The notes: generated by a model not told the origin, from the letters alone. DNA of 64,000 bases from Vanessa cardui (GCF_905220365.1 NC_061154.1:13516001-13580000); one strand, 5' to 3'. Positions 32,076-45,092 are shown, counted from the first letter of the stretch. A program made the numbers and translations.

Positions 32076-32431
32076 AAAGAATTAGCTGTTGCTTCTCAAT
32101 GCATAATTCTGTAATGTTATATATGTATGTATGGATAAATATTAATGATTTTGCGTGAAAATTTGGATCCTGATAAGCTTAGTACGAGGAAGAAACATGT
32201 TACTTCTGTTACTCAAATGAGTAACTTTATTTTACAACAGGAACCTAGATTCCATTCAAAATAGCTCTGTTGCTAATTTTTATTAATATATTAAAGCATG
32301 GCTTTGTGCAATAGGCTGTTACACAAGTTGTGAGTTCATGGTTGATAGCACACCTTGGGAATGAAACGATCGCGTCCTGCCTATTTCTTCATATTCAATA
32401 TATGGATGCATCCAAAAAACGACGAAAAATA
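32076..32431. other. AT-rich intron, nothing recognised
   Basis: No supported feature was found. Confidence 0.4.
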
Positions 32432-32545
32432 CGAAGTTTCTTCCGCCAGTTCAGTTTCAGGTCAGGGTATTTTCTTTTCCCGTGATAGTATATATTTTGA
32501 CAATCAACAAGTTAAGTAAGTGTAATATTTAATAAATTAATTTGA
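32432..32545 (+). mobile_element. LINE/SINE 3' tail (family D)
   Basis: GAAGTTTCTTCCGCCAGTTC, TTTCAGGTCAGGGTATTTTC and ACAATCAACAAGTTAAGTAA match the tail at 11,877-12,015. The final repeat is a degraded TTTGATT. Confidence 0.6.
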
Positions 32546-33229
32546 TTTAATTTATTGATGTTAAACGTGTATATGATATATTGAATCATAATAATGAATT
32601 TAAATGGCAATATTATTTAGAACAAGTCAAGTTTGTTAATATTTATTTCGAGCCCAAAAAACGTACACACTCGAACTATTTTATAACTTATACGTAAGTT
32701 TAGACGTTAAGTAAAAACATCGGGGCAAGATTTTTATTTCAATACAACTTAGTTTAAAACTTCGATGGAGATGAGAGCCTATACGCAACTTCGATTTCAA
32801 AGTTATTAAGGAATGCAATACTCATTCGTATAGGGTTTTTACTTAAAACTTATACATTAATTCATTCATTCAATAAATAAGAAAAAAGGAATAGATTGTA
32901 TATGTATATTAACATATAACGTCATATACATTAATTAAATAAAGGATTATTTTAAGTACTCTGATGATTAAAATGAATCTACAAAAGCTTATTATATATA
33001 TATCCGCTTCATTTTTATAACATAGCGTTATATATTAGATATAAATATGAATGAATGAATTCACAAAAATATCACATTTTAATAATCGTAATGTCAAGAT
33101 TTCTCAAGAGAAATGAATATTATTATTGTTTCCTTAAAACGTTGGAAATTACGTAGTCGATACATGCAATGCAACCGGTGAGGTAACCAGCTAATCATCA
33201 TTTATTATAACCAAATAGCAACAATTACT
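32546..33229. other. AT-rich intron, nothing recognised
   Basis: No gene or repeat was identified. ATTCATTCATTC-type simple sequence occurs near 32,859 and 33,045. Confidence 0.4.
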
Positions 33230-33330
33230 ATTGATGGTTTTTGAAGGGTGAATGAGCTAATATTACACGCACAAGGGACATATCTCATAGTCACGGCTGG
33301 CGGCGCATTGACGGTGTAAAAATTGTTTAT
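33230..33330 (+). mobile_element. SINE-like repeat (family 3), fragment
   Basis: TGAAGGGTGAATGAGCTAAT, ACAAGGGACATATCTCATAG and GGCGGCGCATTGACGGTGTA follow the middle of family 3. Confidence 0.6.
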
Positions 33331-33708
33331 ATTTCATACAGTATCAATTACTATACCAGTAACAACCATTAGATCCATTTGACTGTATGTCTAGGTAGGT
33401 AGATAAGTTGTCAAAAGTTGCCTGTCAGTCGGGGTCAGTAGGTCACAGTGTATCCAATAATTCGGACATTCCGAGGATGCAAGGACGCGACCCTGACGGT
33501 TATACCGGGAATATACAACTAAATATTTAGTCTGTATTGCCGATATTGATTCAATGCATTCAAATTCATTATCTATCTTCTCTCTGTCACTAAGATCTGA
33601 CTTCTAATACACAATTGAATTATGTCTTTCGAAATGGAATGATATAAAAATATTTGTTTTATTTGTATAAATACACATCATGATAATAACTGTGTGAATT
33701 ATTATGTA
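33331..33708. other. AT-rich intron, nothing recognised
   Basis: No feature could be supported. Confidence 0.4.
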
Positions 33709-34005
33709 AGCTGAGATGGCCCAGTAGTTAGAACGCGTGCATCTTAACCGATGATTGCGGGTTCAAATCCAGGCAAGCACCGCTGAATATTCATGTGCTT
33801 AATTTGTGTTTATAATTCATCTCGTGCTCGGCGGTGAAGGAAATAATTGTAAGGAAAGCTGCATGTGTTAAATTTCATAGAAATTCTGCCACATGTGTAT
33901 TCCACCAACAACAACTGGAGCAGCGTGGTGGAATGTGCTCCGATCCTTCTCCTCAAAGGGGGAGGAGGCCCTTAGTCCAGTAGTGGGAAATTTGTAGGCG
34001 TTTGA
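33709..34005 (+). mobile_element. tRNA-derived SINE (family 1), full length
   Basis: This is the clearest plus-strand copy. Its A box is TGGCCCAGTAG (33,717-33,727), its B box is GGTTCAAATCC (33,760-33,770), and the tRNA-related head is followed by the family body and a TGATGATAAT tail. No target duplication is readable. The head resembles a tRNA only over the two boxes, so it is not a tRNA gene. Confidence 0.85.
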
Positions 34006-34558
34006 TGATAATATTTCAAAATTTGGAATTATGAAATTCTTTATAAGAAATGTCATTGATAGAAAATTACAGGACCTACCGAGTCACAAGAAACACCTAG
34101 TATTGAATACAATGTACTCAAAGCGACCTTATTCATACCTATTTTGTTATCGGATTGTAAGATTATGTTATATTATTATAGGAAGTATTTGCATTTATAA
34201 CGATATAAGATTAATAAGCGCCCTAGAATACAAACATACACACTATTTATGTGTTTGTTTGTTTGAGAGAAAGTATAAAATGTATGAAAGCCATTACACA
34301 TACTGCAAGTATGTAGTATATATCTATGTATATATATATTTATACACAGCCACGTGTTGCTGTGGGTCAGTAAAATATATTGAATACAATTTTTAGTAAT
34401 TACTATTAAATTAATATTTTCTAATAAAATTAAAATAGATTCATTCATATTTGAGATCTAAAAGTAATAGGTAAAGTATCGAAATGTTAAAATTAAGCGC
34501 AAACCAACATATATTTCCTGAATTTAAATTCTATTCATCTTATATTAAATCATAGTTT
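34006..34558. other. AT-rich intron, nothing recognised
   Basis: Overlapping open frames of up to 121 codons on both strands at 34,031-34,448 are AT-driven and lack any domain. TATATA and GTATGTATATAT simple sequence is present. Confidence 0.4.
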
Positions 34559-34572
34559 GTAATCAGTGACAA

Positions 34573-34681
34573 TTCCACCAACCCGCATTGGAACAGCGTG
34601 GTGGAATATGTTCCAAACCTTCTCCTCAAAGGGAAGGGAGGCCTTAGCTCAGCAGTGGGAAATTTACAGGCTGTTGTTGTT
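34573..34681 (+). mobile_element. 5'-truncated SINE (family 1) with 14-bp TSD
   Basis: Only the last third of the family is present, from TTCCACCAACCCGCATTGG to a GTTGTTGTTG tail. Perfect GTAATCAGTGACAA duplications (34,559-34,572 and 34,682-34,695) bracket it. Truncation therefore happened during reverse transcription and not by later deletion. Confidence 0.88.
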
Positions 34682-34871
34682 GTAATCAGTGACAAAATAT
34701 ACCATATAAATTTAAAACCTTTTAAAATTAATTGTCATAAAAAGGTGGATAACATTGATGTCGGACTATTATTTTTTCCATTTTAAATTATTTAAACTCA
34801 ATATTATCTGAGTATTACTTTATGTACAACATTGCTGACTAACCTGTCATTTGATGACATGTGATTTGATG

Positions 34872-34873
34872 TC

Positions 34874-34919
<46 letters not shown>

Positions 34920-34924
34920 GACGC
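34872..34924. repeat. (TA)22 microsatellite inside a short palindrome
   Basis: Forty-four bases of alternating TA (34,875-34,918) are framed by GATGTCG on the left and CGACGCCATC on the right, which are nearly inverted copies. The whole can extrude as a cruciform. Confidence 0.9.
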
Positions 34925-35069
34925 CATCTGCCGGGTAACTGTGCAACTTAGATGCTAAGCCGCCATCTATTTGGTATTTTATAGAACTGACCGATAATAA
35001 ACATTTCATTTGCAATAATAAATATTGAGAACAATAATTAAGATAATAACTATCCCATCTTTTAAGTTG

Positions 35070-35180
35070 GGCCATATTCTACATGGTTACAAAATTTTAT
35101 CAAAATCCGTTCAGTAGTTTCGGAGTTTATCGCTAACATACATTGTGGCACGATTTTTTTATATAAACAGATATCTACTA
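35070..35180 (-). mobile_element. Helitron-like repeat, degraded
   Basis: ATCAAAATCCGTTCAGTAGT is the conserved word of this superfamily; compare the copies at 4,875 and 42,700. Ends are not readable. Confidence 0.35.
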
Positions 35181-35879
35181 CCGTAATGTATATATCTGAA
35201 AAATAATGAAATAATTGTTAGTAATAATTAAAATAATCAGAAATAAACGTTACCTCCTGCAGTTGCGATCGCTCAAAAGTCAAAACAAATCGTAGGTGAA
35301 AAAAGTATTGTAAGAGAAGATAACGGCGCACTTACAGCTTTTGACTATATAAAAAGAAAAAAGGAATTGTATTGTATCTAATAAAATATAACAAGTTCAA
35401 ACAATTGCTACAACGAATCCTCCATATTTCAATAATACCTACATACAGGTTAAGACATAATAAGAGTATTAAACTATAACGGATTGTTCGCAAAATAAAA
35501 ATATGACGTTACAGTTTCAATATAAACTACATTTATAAAATGAAGCATTCGTTGGAAATATAATTAATTTCTTCAATGGACGACGTTAATGAAGCGATCT
35601 AACGCATAACACGATATAATCCGACCCAACGTTCCCTGCCCGTCCATAGAAAGCGACACGGCCACTTAGCTAAAGTAATTAGTATCCAATATTATAACGC
35701 CGCAAATTAATCGCACTAACAAGCCAATGGCAATGATAATCGCGGAATTGCACCACATTGAGTAACACTATCAAAGCTATTAAATAAATGCAATTGTTGA
35801 ACGGTATTTCAGGTATAGTACGACACAACTTGGAAGTAGTATCAGCAATTTCAATAAAACCGATTACCGATTTACACAA
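35181..35879. other. AT-rich intron, nothing recognised
   Basis: Nothing coding or repetitive was found. Confidence 0.4.
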
Positions 35880-36340
35880 CTAATAGAAATAGCTCCCTAT
35901 CGCGCCATTCGACGCTATTCGTCGCTATAGATTCTCGCGTCAGTTCAACCCGAGAAAGCAAGTGCATGTAAATCGACGTGTCAAATTGACGAATATTATA
36001 TGTTATTACGTTTGTGTAAAGATCAAATTCACATGAGAAATAAATATTGATAATTTGGGATAGCGTATACTATACGTCCGTCTGCTTCGACGTTTTCTAG
36101 TTGCTGGGATTCGAATGAAGAGATCGATTACTTGTACCTATAAGACTCGAGTCTTTTTTGTCCCACATTTCGAAATACTTGGCCCTTGGAGTAATGTTGC
36201 AAATAGCTTTATCAAAGTATAACACCTCGACAAATAGGACAGGGGGTCTGGTTCGTTTTTAGTCCAGAGGATCGGAATTGCGATTCAACGGAGAAATGTT
36301 GCTAGCATTCTTTCCGCCATTTCATTCACGCGGTCAAGAT
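35880..36340. other. Balanced-composition intron block, enhancer candidate
   Basis: CGCGCCATTCGACGCTATTC followed by a near repeat, GTCGCTATAG, and later GGGGTCTGGTTCG stand out from AT-rich flanks. No repeat family or protein is recognised. Confidence 0.2.
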
Positions 36341-37093
36341 TTATACTACATATTGAAATATATGTAGAGACAAACTACTGGTAACTGGCAAAAAGTTCCG
36401 TAGTTATTCTTTTTTCTCAAATGAAATTACGTAGTCAAGTATATACTATTAAATTTACATATACTGTATAATGTATATATCAACGAATATTACCACGTCG
36501 CTTTTTTCATCTATATAATCATGTAGGTATTGTCTAGCACGTAACAAATTCAGATGACATTTGCTTATAAATAATGTATTGTAGAACTGTCAATGACTTA
36601 CAGGCAGGTAGTAGGCATCTAATAACGTAGGCTGTATAGTTTGATGTCTTTGACAAACACAAAAAAAACTTCAATGTCATTCTTAAAAAGGATTAATTTA
36701 AAAATACAAATAGCAGACATTATTTACTAACACAAGTTATATGTTTTAAATCTCCTTGAAATATAATCGGTTGTGCGATATAATACACTGATGGTTATGC
36801 CAAAGTTTCAACTTAATCGGTAAACGATGCTAAAATACGACGAAGTTTCGATAAGGCAAAACGTTTAAATGTAATCATGACTTTAACAGTCTCTGTTATA
36901 TTTTAATTGGCTATCGAAAAGTGAGTGCTCATCACGGAAATAGTTCAATAGCATTTCTGAAAGTGGAAATTAGATACAATTCCTTATTGTATGTTTGCTC
37001 CTTGTAATAACACCGACTCACTGATCCTTTAAAACCGAGAAATACAAAGTTGTTTGTCGGCGACGTTGGGAAGACAATCAATATTTCTAAACT
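36341..37093. other. AT-rich intron, nothing recognised
   Basis: No gene or repeat is supported. Confidence 0.4.
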
Positions 37094-37261
37094 TAATATT
37101 ATAAACGTGAAAGTAACTCTGTTTGTCTCTCTGTCTGACGCTCTTATGTTATTTAATATGAAGCCAACTTAAAGTCCAAGGAAGGATATAGGCTAACTTT
37201 TTTGCCTCATACGTGACAACTAATCCCTTAAAACGCGAGCGAAACCGATATTCACAACTAG
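37094..37261 (+). mobile_element. Helitron-like repeat (subfamily A)
   Basis: TAATATTATAAACGTGAAAG at the start and AACGCGAGCGAAACCG...CTAG (37,258-37,261), followed by T, at the end match the copies at 7,095 and 54,551. The central TTCACGACCAAACC part is degraded. Confidence 0.65.
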
Positions 37262-37774
37262 TTCATATATATGGTAAGGCCCTCAAAGATCTGAAAATGT
37301 TAAATGTATATTAATGCCTCGTTGTCAAAGAGAGACAAAGATTGAATTTTACATCGATAAAATTAAACAAGATCTCAGCGAAACTGGAAATTAGTAGAAA
37401 AAACTAGTTCAAACTAGATCTTATATATTTAACTTCATCATCACGTCGTATTTTATCTACTAAAGGTATAATGGTCACTTGAATTCTGTATAACATAGGT
37501 AAATGCGACTCTGTATTATATACGCAAGTATATTTTATGATGTAGGCGTAAAAGTAAATAGGTACATTAAGCCTTCATGTATCTAATACGTTGAACGTTA
37601 GATAATAAATATTCGTTTTATGTTTATCTTTCGTGAGACTTACTTCACTCTTACCAGTTTATTAGAATAATGCTAAAGTTAATTTCTTAAGTATTTTAAT
37701 AAATAAATCAATCGCGCAACCTGATGGTGAGTGATCACCACGATTATTTACGACGTCACATTAGAAATTTCTAA

Positions 37775-37945
37775 AACAGTGTTTCTTTACTATATTGTCT
37801 AGGTTTTATATACAAATACACTAAATTCGTATCACTCCATCTATTAAAAAAAAAGGAATCAAAATCTGTTGCGGAATTTTAAAGATCTAAGCATACTTAA
37901 ACAAACAGCGGTAAGCGACTTTGTTTTATACTATGTAAAGTTTTA
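37775..37945 (-). mobile_element. Helitron-like repeat (subfamily B)
   Basis: TTTCTTTACTATATTGTCTA, TCAAAATCTGTTGCGGAATT and CGACTTTGTTTTATACTATG follow the order of the copy at 44,865-45,092. Confidence 0.55.
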
Positions 37946-40669
37946 TATAAAATTTCTAGTCTATGCTGGTAACCGTGTAGGAGTTCCTTCGTTTGGATTG
38001 TATTCTGTGTATTGGCATAAAAGACATCGTCTTTGGAATTGAAATGATTCAAGTGCCATATCCAGTAGGTGGAACTGGCTTTTACTTTACTTGTATTAAA
38101 AAAAAAAAAAACAAAAAAAATTGAATTTTGAAAACAAGCGTAGAATATATTCAAATGTCATACGCTAGCGTTTATCACGTTATACCTTTATCCATTATCT
38201 TCAAAGTAATTCATAATTTCTTATCAGTTATAAAAAGTAAATTTTAAAAGGATTACTCTGTAATAGCTTGGTTAATTGATTAATTGCATGTGCAATTAGA
38301 CCTTCCTTTCTATAATTACAGATGGCGAAATGTCAAATACGATTATATATGTATGTACATTTGTTTTTATTTATTTATTTATTTCAAATTTGTCGTAATT
38401 CCATTGATAACGTTTAAACTAAATGTAACCGAATGTAATTAATGTAGATTTTTATAGATACCCTCCGTATATCATGCTAGACTTTTTAAAACGCGGATCA
38501 ATTACTATAATCCTTTGTATTCCGAAGTTCTATAGAATTTATATTATTGTATCGCAAAGACCCGGCAAAAACATTTACTTTGTAATTACCTTTTATATTT
38601 AAATATTAAATCAGCCTTGTCTTAGGATATCAAGCGCTACGAATAATACTACGATCGTACACTCTCCGTCAAATGTTTCTAAGAGGCTTTTTATCTCTCG
38701 GCCCTTCTAGAAGCCAGTTTTATTTGACCAACCTGCACTCTGATTGCAGACAATTACGTGAAAACTGAACGTATCATATGACCAATTGACGAATTAGAAT
38801 TTTGTCAAACCTTACTCAGCGAAGAGAGCGAGAAGAGCTATTCTAATAAATAAAGATGTTGATTTTTATGTTTGATAGATATATTTATTAAATTAAACTA
38901 AATAATTGTTAATATACGTGTTATTCAATCCGTGCAAAGCCGAGATGACTAGCTAGTATAATGTTGTTTTAAATAATGTTGGTGCCATTTCTATTGTAAC
39001 AGTTCTATGGTTTTTCGTGTCTCGAGATGTTGTTAAAGGTCGCCTGCCACCTGTGGAATATAAGGCGACGACAGACTTGTACGATGAACAATTTCCGTTT
39101 CCGAAATTGAATTCGAATAAAATGTATAAAGTTAGAAAAAAACATTTCTTTTAAAGACCCACTAATAAATGTTATTATAAAAGCATATTGCGTTTTGATT
39201 ACAATTGTTTTTTTTTTCTAAGTAAGGCTAAGGAAATCATTATTAATCCTTTATTTGTATTGTCCATAAACAAAAAGACGTAATTATCTCGTAATATTTA
39301 TAAGTGAAATTAGTTTACTTTTTGCACAATCCTTTTTATTAATAATAAACTGTGACATATTCTAAATTTAAAAAGCTGTCAGCATTTTAATTTAGAAAAT
39401 GCCACGGTTTAGTTTAAAAACAACCTACATATTATTAGGTATACACAAGTATATATAGGTATGCATAATCTCAGACGCACAAACTCTTCACATTATGTTA
39501 ACATTTAAAAATGTCAATTATCAAGATTGCGAAGCACGCTGCACTAATCCAGCATACACGTTACAATCACTTAATTATTTGTGATACGAAAATAAAATTA
39601 CAACGAGGAAATAAATTATGAATTAAGAACCTCAAATTTTTTTTCATCGGCTCATGTTATTTAGTTACATTGTATAAATTTATATTTATATTCACTGGTA
39701 CCTACTACGTCTGATTTCCGGCAAGATATGCAGACCCGATGATATTTCAATGACTGGCTTGCCGGTTGGTGCTCAATAAATGACAATATTCAACATAATA
39801 ATAATAATTGTTTATTCGTGCTGTCTGAACGTATCAGTCCAGTTTTGTTGGGGTTACGTATGTGTGAGCCTTAAAGTTGCATTCTATTTTTAAATTATTT
39901 TTTGAATTTTTAACCTATTTTTTTATATTATAAAAATAGGTTGAGGTTGTATAGTTAGATTAGTTAAATAAGTTTCATAATGATTTTATTTATTGAAAAC
40001 AGTTTAGAGTAAATTCAATTCTTCGTTCTAGCTTGTAAACAGTTCCAAATAAATATGCATAAAATTCAATAAAACATTTGGAAAACAATAAATAAATTAT
40101 CTCTAAATTTGATTTGAAGCACGACAGTTCAACTCTCCTCCACTAATGCTAGATTAAATATACACTAATGAATAAATACAACTACATATTATAATGTGAA
40201 ATTATGACGGAACACGATTAGACATAATATTATCCACGCTCGGCGCGTTTTTAAAAAAATTATAAAGCGTACACAGATATACGGTGCTATATTGCTGTTT
40301 ATAATTTAAATCCAGATGTTATTATAATTAAAGAATCCCTTATGAATATTTTAAACGTTATACGTGTCGAAGACGTGTACATTTTAAACGATTTGTATTT
40401 TTTTTGCGGTTCCGAATTTGCATTTAAAATGTTAAGTGTTCAATTATAATGTTTCGCGGCGAGTATCATAAGACTATCACTTTGTTACCTAAGACGGTGT
40501 TTTGATTATTATTTTAATATTATATTCGATGTGAATGTCAATTTAAAGCTGTATTGGCGTTGGACATGATGTTAGTTTAGGGCGCTTGTAGACGCAGCGT
40601 TTAATGACCTCGGAGTTGAAAAAATATTGGTAGCGTAATATTTTTACTAACTTTTTATAATTATATATA
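37946..40669. other. AT-rich intron, small remnants only
   Basis: A Helitron-like end (CGTGCAAAGCCGAGATGACT) lies at about 38,932, a TTTA repeat at 38,365-38,386, and an 11-bp hairpin AACCTATTTTT/AAAAATAGGTT at 39,912-39,943. No exon or RNA gene was found. Confidence 0.45.
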
Positions 40670-40885
40670 TGAGACAACATCACATACACTGCTCTGATCC
40701 CAATGTAAGTTGCTTAAGTACTTGTGTTATGGAAAATCAGAAGTAACGACGTTATCACAAACACCCAGACCCAAGACAACATAGAAAACTAATGATTATC
40801 TACATCGACTCGGCCGGGAATCGAACCCTCAAAGTGCCGATGGCGTACCCATGAATACCTGTGTACACACTCGACCAATCAATCA
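40670..40885 (-). mobile_element. tRNA-derived SINE (family 2)
   Basis: In reverse complement: GTGTACACAGG, then CGATTCCCGGCCGAGTCG with a B box, GTCTGGGTGTTTGTG, TTACTTCTGATTTTCCATAA and CATTGGGATCAGAG. The same order occurs at 41,440 and 56,360. No target duplication is readable. Confidence 0.75.
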
Positions 40886-41439
40886 GGTCAATTTAATCTA
40901 TACAAACATTGATTTATTAATATTTTTTCGTCTCGCTCGTGAAATATTAGTAATCGACTTAGGATAGTTCATTAATTCTTTAAATGTTATATTAATATAT
41001 TTGTGTCAGTACTTTGCAGTTATTTATCAAATACAAAAATATCGATCTAATATCCGTTTTCAATGTCAGTATATAGTAATATGAAATAGCTGAGCATTAG
41101 GTTATTAGTTTAAAGGTTAGAATCTAGAATATACCTTTTAATAACGGGTTAATAAAAACAAATAGACACTAGATTGGTCCGGCGGGCCGTCTGACACGTT
41201 AAACGTAGTTTAAAAATCGTTTACGCGCCAACACGTGTCTTGATAATTTATTATTTGTTTCATTAATGATGTCACGCATACCGATTTATATATATTCGCG
41301 AATATGACGCGTATAATATTCAATAATATTCGTAAATATGAAGTTACGTGTGTTATATTGTTACCGGTACGGAGTATATAGCTTTAATGACCTTTATGCT
41401 ACCCCCTCTAAAAACATTGATAGTTATGAAAATTCTTAT
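40886..41439. other. AT-rich intron, nothing recognised
   Basis: No supported feature was found between the two inverted SINE copies. Confidence 0.4.
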
Positions 41440-41665
41440 CTTATCGTGATGTGTACACCGGTTTTCATGGGTTCCCCACTTCGAAGTTCCAGATTCGATT
41501 CCCGGTCGAGTCGATGTAGATTGTCATTAGTTTTATATATTGTCCAGGGTCTGGGTGTTTGTGGTTCTTTTCGTTTTCATTCTGATTATCCATAAAACAA
41601 GTGCTTTAGCTACTTACATTGGTATCAGATTAATGTATGTGATGTTATCCATTATTATTATTATT
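41440..41665 (+). mobile_element. tRNA-derived SINE (family 2)
   Basis: GTGTACACCGGTTTTCATGG, AGATTCGATTCCCGGTCGAG (B box), then GGGTCTGGGTGTTTGTGG and TTACATTGGTATCAGATTAA. It ends in TTATTATTATTATTTATTTA. With the opposite copy at 40,670 it forms an inverted pair about 0.55 kb apart. Confidence 0.75.
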
Positions 41666-42699
41666 TATTTATAAATCTAACAAAAAAAAATAGTCTACAG
41701 ACAGATTAACTAAGCATTTATAATTTAAGTATGTAAGTATGATTATGTATGAGTAAAAACAATTCGTGTTGTAGATAAGCTTTATTTTCGCTTTTAATAA
41801 AATGGTATAACGTAAAAAGGTACGGGAAAGAGCCAGACAAGTTGCCTCGGGGCTCGACTTTACGCTAAACGCCGTTTAAACACCGTTTAGGCGTTGTCAC
41901 GTGTTCATTATTACAAGCACTATTAGTGGCTGTTAGCGTATCTAACAGAAGTTATCGTATTCAAAGCTTTGTAAATAATTTTGCATTCATAAGAATTATT
42001 ATTAAGTTGATATATATTTTTATTTATGTTAATTTTACAAACTTACCTAGCTTAAGGACAATTTATAGATAGGGATATATACAATGGACAAAAATACTAA
42101 CATATACATACATAATATATATGTGTTAAGATTAGCCTAACACGGTACATATGAATGGAAACATTCTTTAAGCGTTAACGTTACATATAGAAAGGTTGCA
42201 ATCGTATTATCGACCTTGCTGTTTTTTTTCCACTTATACTAGATTAATATAACGACGATGATGGATATTTTGAGACACGAATATTGAAACATGTTGATTT
42301 TTGATCTAATTGTTTCGAGCCATTTAAATAAATGTCATACATTTTCATAAAAAAAAAATATTATTTGTATAATAATAAGTAAAAACGAACAGCCTGTATA
42401 GTAAGTCCCATTTGCTAAGGGTCCTTTAAAAAGTTTTAAATCAATGGATAACAATCCATTTAACTGTTCAAACAATGAGATTAAGTCACAAAACGTAACA
42501 GTCTTGAACGGACAAGCGTAGAGATGAAATCAGTACTTGTTTCTTGCACTTCAACGAACAACACGCGACAACGTCTTAGTCCTGCGATCCATCCACACTG
42601 AACAGCGATATATCTTCGCATCGTATGCTAAATTATATTACAACTTTTCTTATGTTTGATCATTATCTATTTATAGTATGGTTATAAAATCATTATAAA
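41666..42699. other. AT-rich intron, nothing recognised
   Basis: A GC-elevated piece at 41,820-41,900 (AAGTTGCCTCGGGGCTCGAC) matches nothing known to me. Confidence 0.4.
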
Positions 42700-42847
42700 T
42701 TGGAGCCTTGGTTTTATTATTATGTATAACCTATATTGCTGTAAAATTAAATCCAATTCCGGTCAGGAGTTTTTTCGTGAAAGACTAACAAACATACATA
42801 CATCCTTCCTCACAAACGTTCGCATTTTATAATATTAAAAGGATTAG
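42700..42847 (-). mobile_element. Helitron-like repeat, partial
   Basis: Words shared with the copy at 4,875-5,094 are CCTATATTGCTGTAAAATTA, TTTTTTCGTGAAAGACTAAC and GCATTTTATAATATTAAAAGG. The CTAG end is missing. Confidence 0.5.
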
Positions 42848-44864
42848 GATAATTACAACTATTGTTATATCATCATGTCAAAATTTTATTAATGATATAT
42901 AGACGTTTTACAGGCAACATATATACAGTAGTGAATTAATTTCGATTATGTTTTCATTTAATTATATTGAAAATTACTAAAATAAGTAAGCCTATCAATC
43001 GGTAAAAATTATACGTATGAACCCAAGGTTAAAAGTAATATAGGAATTATGAAGTAAATTCAGTCGATTTTCTTATTATTTACATAATTTCGCACATGTA
43101 ACGCTTTGTCGTCACGCTTGAGACTGTAATATAGCTCTGCTTTCACTGGTTGTTTACACTTACATAATCTAACCCTTATAAAGCCTTAAGATCGTTTGTT
43201 TTGACACAGCGTTCAAGTTTTAAGATCCAAACGACATTGTAAATTTATAATGGGTGTAAAATATTTAATGTGATTTTTATTAGTAAAGTAGTAGTAAGCC
43301 GTCGCTTTGATTTCGTAAATTAAAATATAACATTCTTGTGGTTCACGACACATACGATTTGGTTGCTCGAGTGTTACGTCTTACTAAAGAAATACTTTTG
43401 CATTTATCATTACTGAGATCATTTATCTATGACAATATTAAAACCAAAAAATATTGCTATGTCTGCTTGTATATGACATTAATCAGGAAGACAAAATATA
43501 TTTTAATAAAAGTTGACACAGATATATTTTACCTTGTAATAGTTTTTATATAGGATTTGGTCTCAGGACACAATCACAAGACGTAATATACGGTGTTAAT
43601 TAACATAGTTCAACGGGAAGTAATTCTCATCCGTTTTATAATAATAAGTGTGATGAGAGATGCAAATTTTTGGGAACTAATTATGAAATACATTACTTGA
43701 CAGCGTTTTGTTTTTAGTACCATCTTATTTTAAATAATTTTCTATCTATAATATAGAAAATAGGACATTTAACCAGTAAACTGCTTCATTACGGGGCATT
43801 ATAGGTATATTCAGGTTTTATTGACATTTTTCTTTAATAACATAACTAATATGAAATCATTAATGTTTGTCCAAATTAATGACCATCAGCTGATCAATCG
43901 AATATGTCACTTTAACAAATGTTAAAACATCATATTATTCATATTTTTTTTTATCAACATTGAGGTAGTATAAAAGTAAGGGATCTTCGCACTAATAGTA
44001 TAAAAGTGGATAGTTTTGAAAGATGGTCGAGTAGGTTAAGCTTAAAAGTAACAAGAGTCACGGAAGCAGATTAGTTTTTTAATAAAACTTTATAAAAGCG
44101 TAATAGAATCGGAAAGGTTTTCTAAAGAGAACGCTAATGCCGAATATAATATTTCTTCGTCCGGCTTTCCAATAAAGGTTTTAATAATGTCAAGTCACGC
44201 TTGCTTTGCCAGAAAGCTATCTAGAAATGGCTATTATATTGAGAAATTCTTTAAAATTTCCTTAGACAAAGGCCAAACACCTGAAGTATTTCCAATAAAT
44301 CTTCAAGAGCTCATTGATAAATTCCTCAGCTTCCACTTTAATGAAAATAATTTCATATATTACAAATGTTCGACGATACTGCACTCGGCTCACGAGAAAT
44401 TATTTTGATTTCAAACTTTCTTATCATACTACTCGCTACTAACAACGGCCTCCGGGAATACTTCCTAGCAATACTTTATATATAACATTTACGGTGACAA
44501 TTATAATAATGAAAATAAATTATAATATTGTAATAACCTCAAATTAAACAATTTTGATGAAAAAATAAATGAAAGTTACATATATACCTACATTTAAAAT
44601 CCAACACCAATGAACGATGCGAAACTTAATGAACAGATGTCGAACTTTCTATTGAAAGCGTCTTGTAAATGGAAATTTATAGTACATATAAAATACGTCC
44701 GCTAAGTTAAAATAAAGATGCATCCTGTAAAGTTTTTGTCTACTCAAGTCATCTCTTGTTTTGAGATGAACGATTGGATATATCGTTATGCTCTCATGCG
44801 GTCCCTTGCTTAAGTTAGTTTAATTTAAATCATGAAGTTATTAGAAGAATTATATTTTCACTCG
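42848..44864. other. AT-rich intron, nothing recognised
   Basis: A 73-codon frame at 44,187-44,408 has the best-looking composition but no recognisable domain, splice context or start signal, so it is not called. Confidence 0.4.
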
Positions 44865-45092
44865 CGACCCATCCCGACTTCGCACGCTTGCTACTATTTA
44901 CGACAATACATAAGAAACTATTAAATTTGTCAGCATCTCTTTACTATATTATCCATCTATTACATACAAAACCCTTTCGAATCACTATATCTATTAAAAA
45001 AAAGCCCTTCCAAATCTGTTGCGCATTTTGAAAGATCTAAACATACATATGGACAGACAGCGGTAATCGACTTTGTTTTATACTATGTAAAG
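44865..45092 (-). mobile_element. Helitron-like repeat (subfamily B)
   Basis: CATCCCGACTTCGCACGCTTG begins the copy, reading left to right. TCCAAATCTGTTGCGCATTT and ATCGACTTTGTTTTATACTA end it, mirroring the copy at 60,830-61,036. Confidence 0.6.

Noticed and set aside
33709..33785. Apparent tRNA gene with good A and B boxes
   Set aside because: No acceptor stem or anticodon arm closes, and the same head recurs in other SINE copies with target duplications.
34031..34448. Opposing open frames of 121 and 90 codons
   Set aside because: Composition is Ile/Tyr/Cys-rich and AT-driven, with no domain. They read like non-coding AT sequence.
44187..44408. 73-codon open frame
   Set aside because: It has no recognisable domain, no supporting splice or start signals, and is within the length expected by chance in AT-rich DNA.
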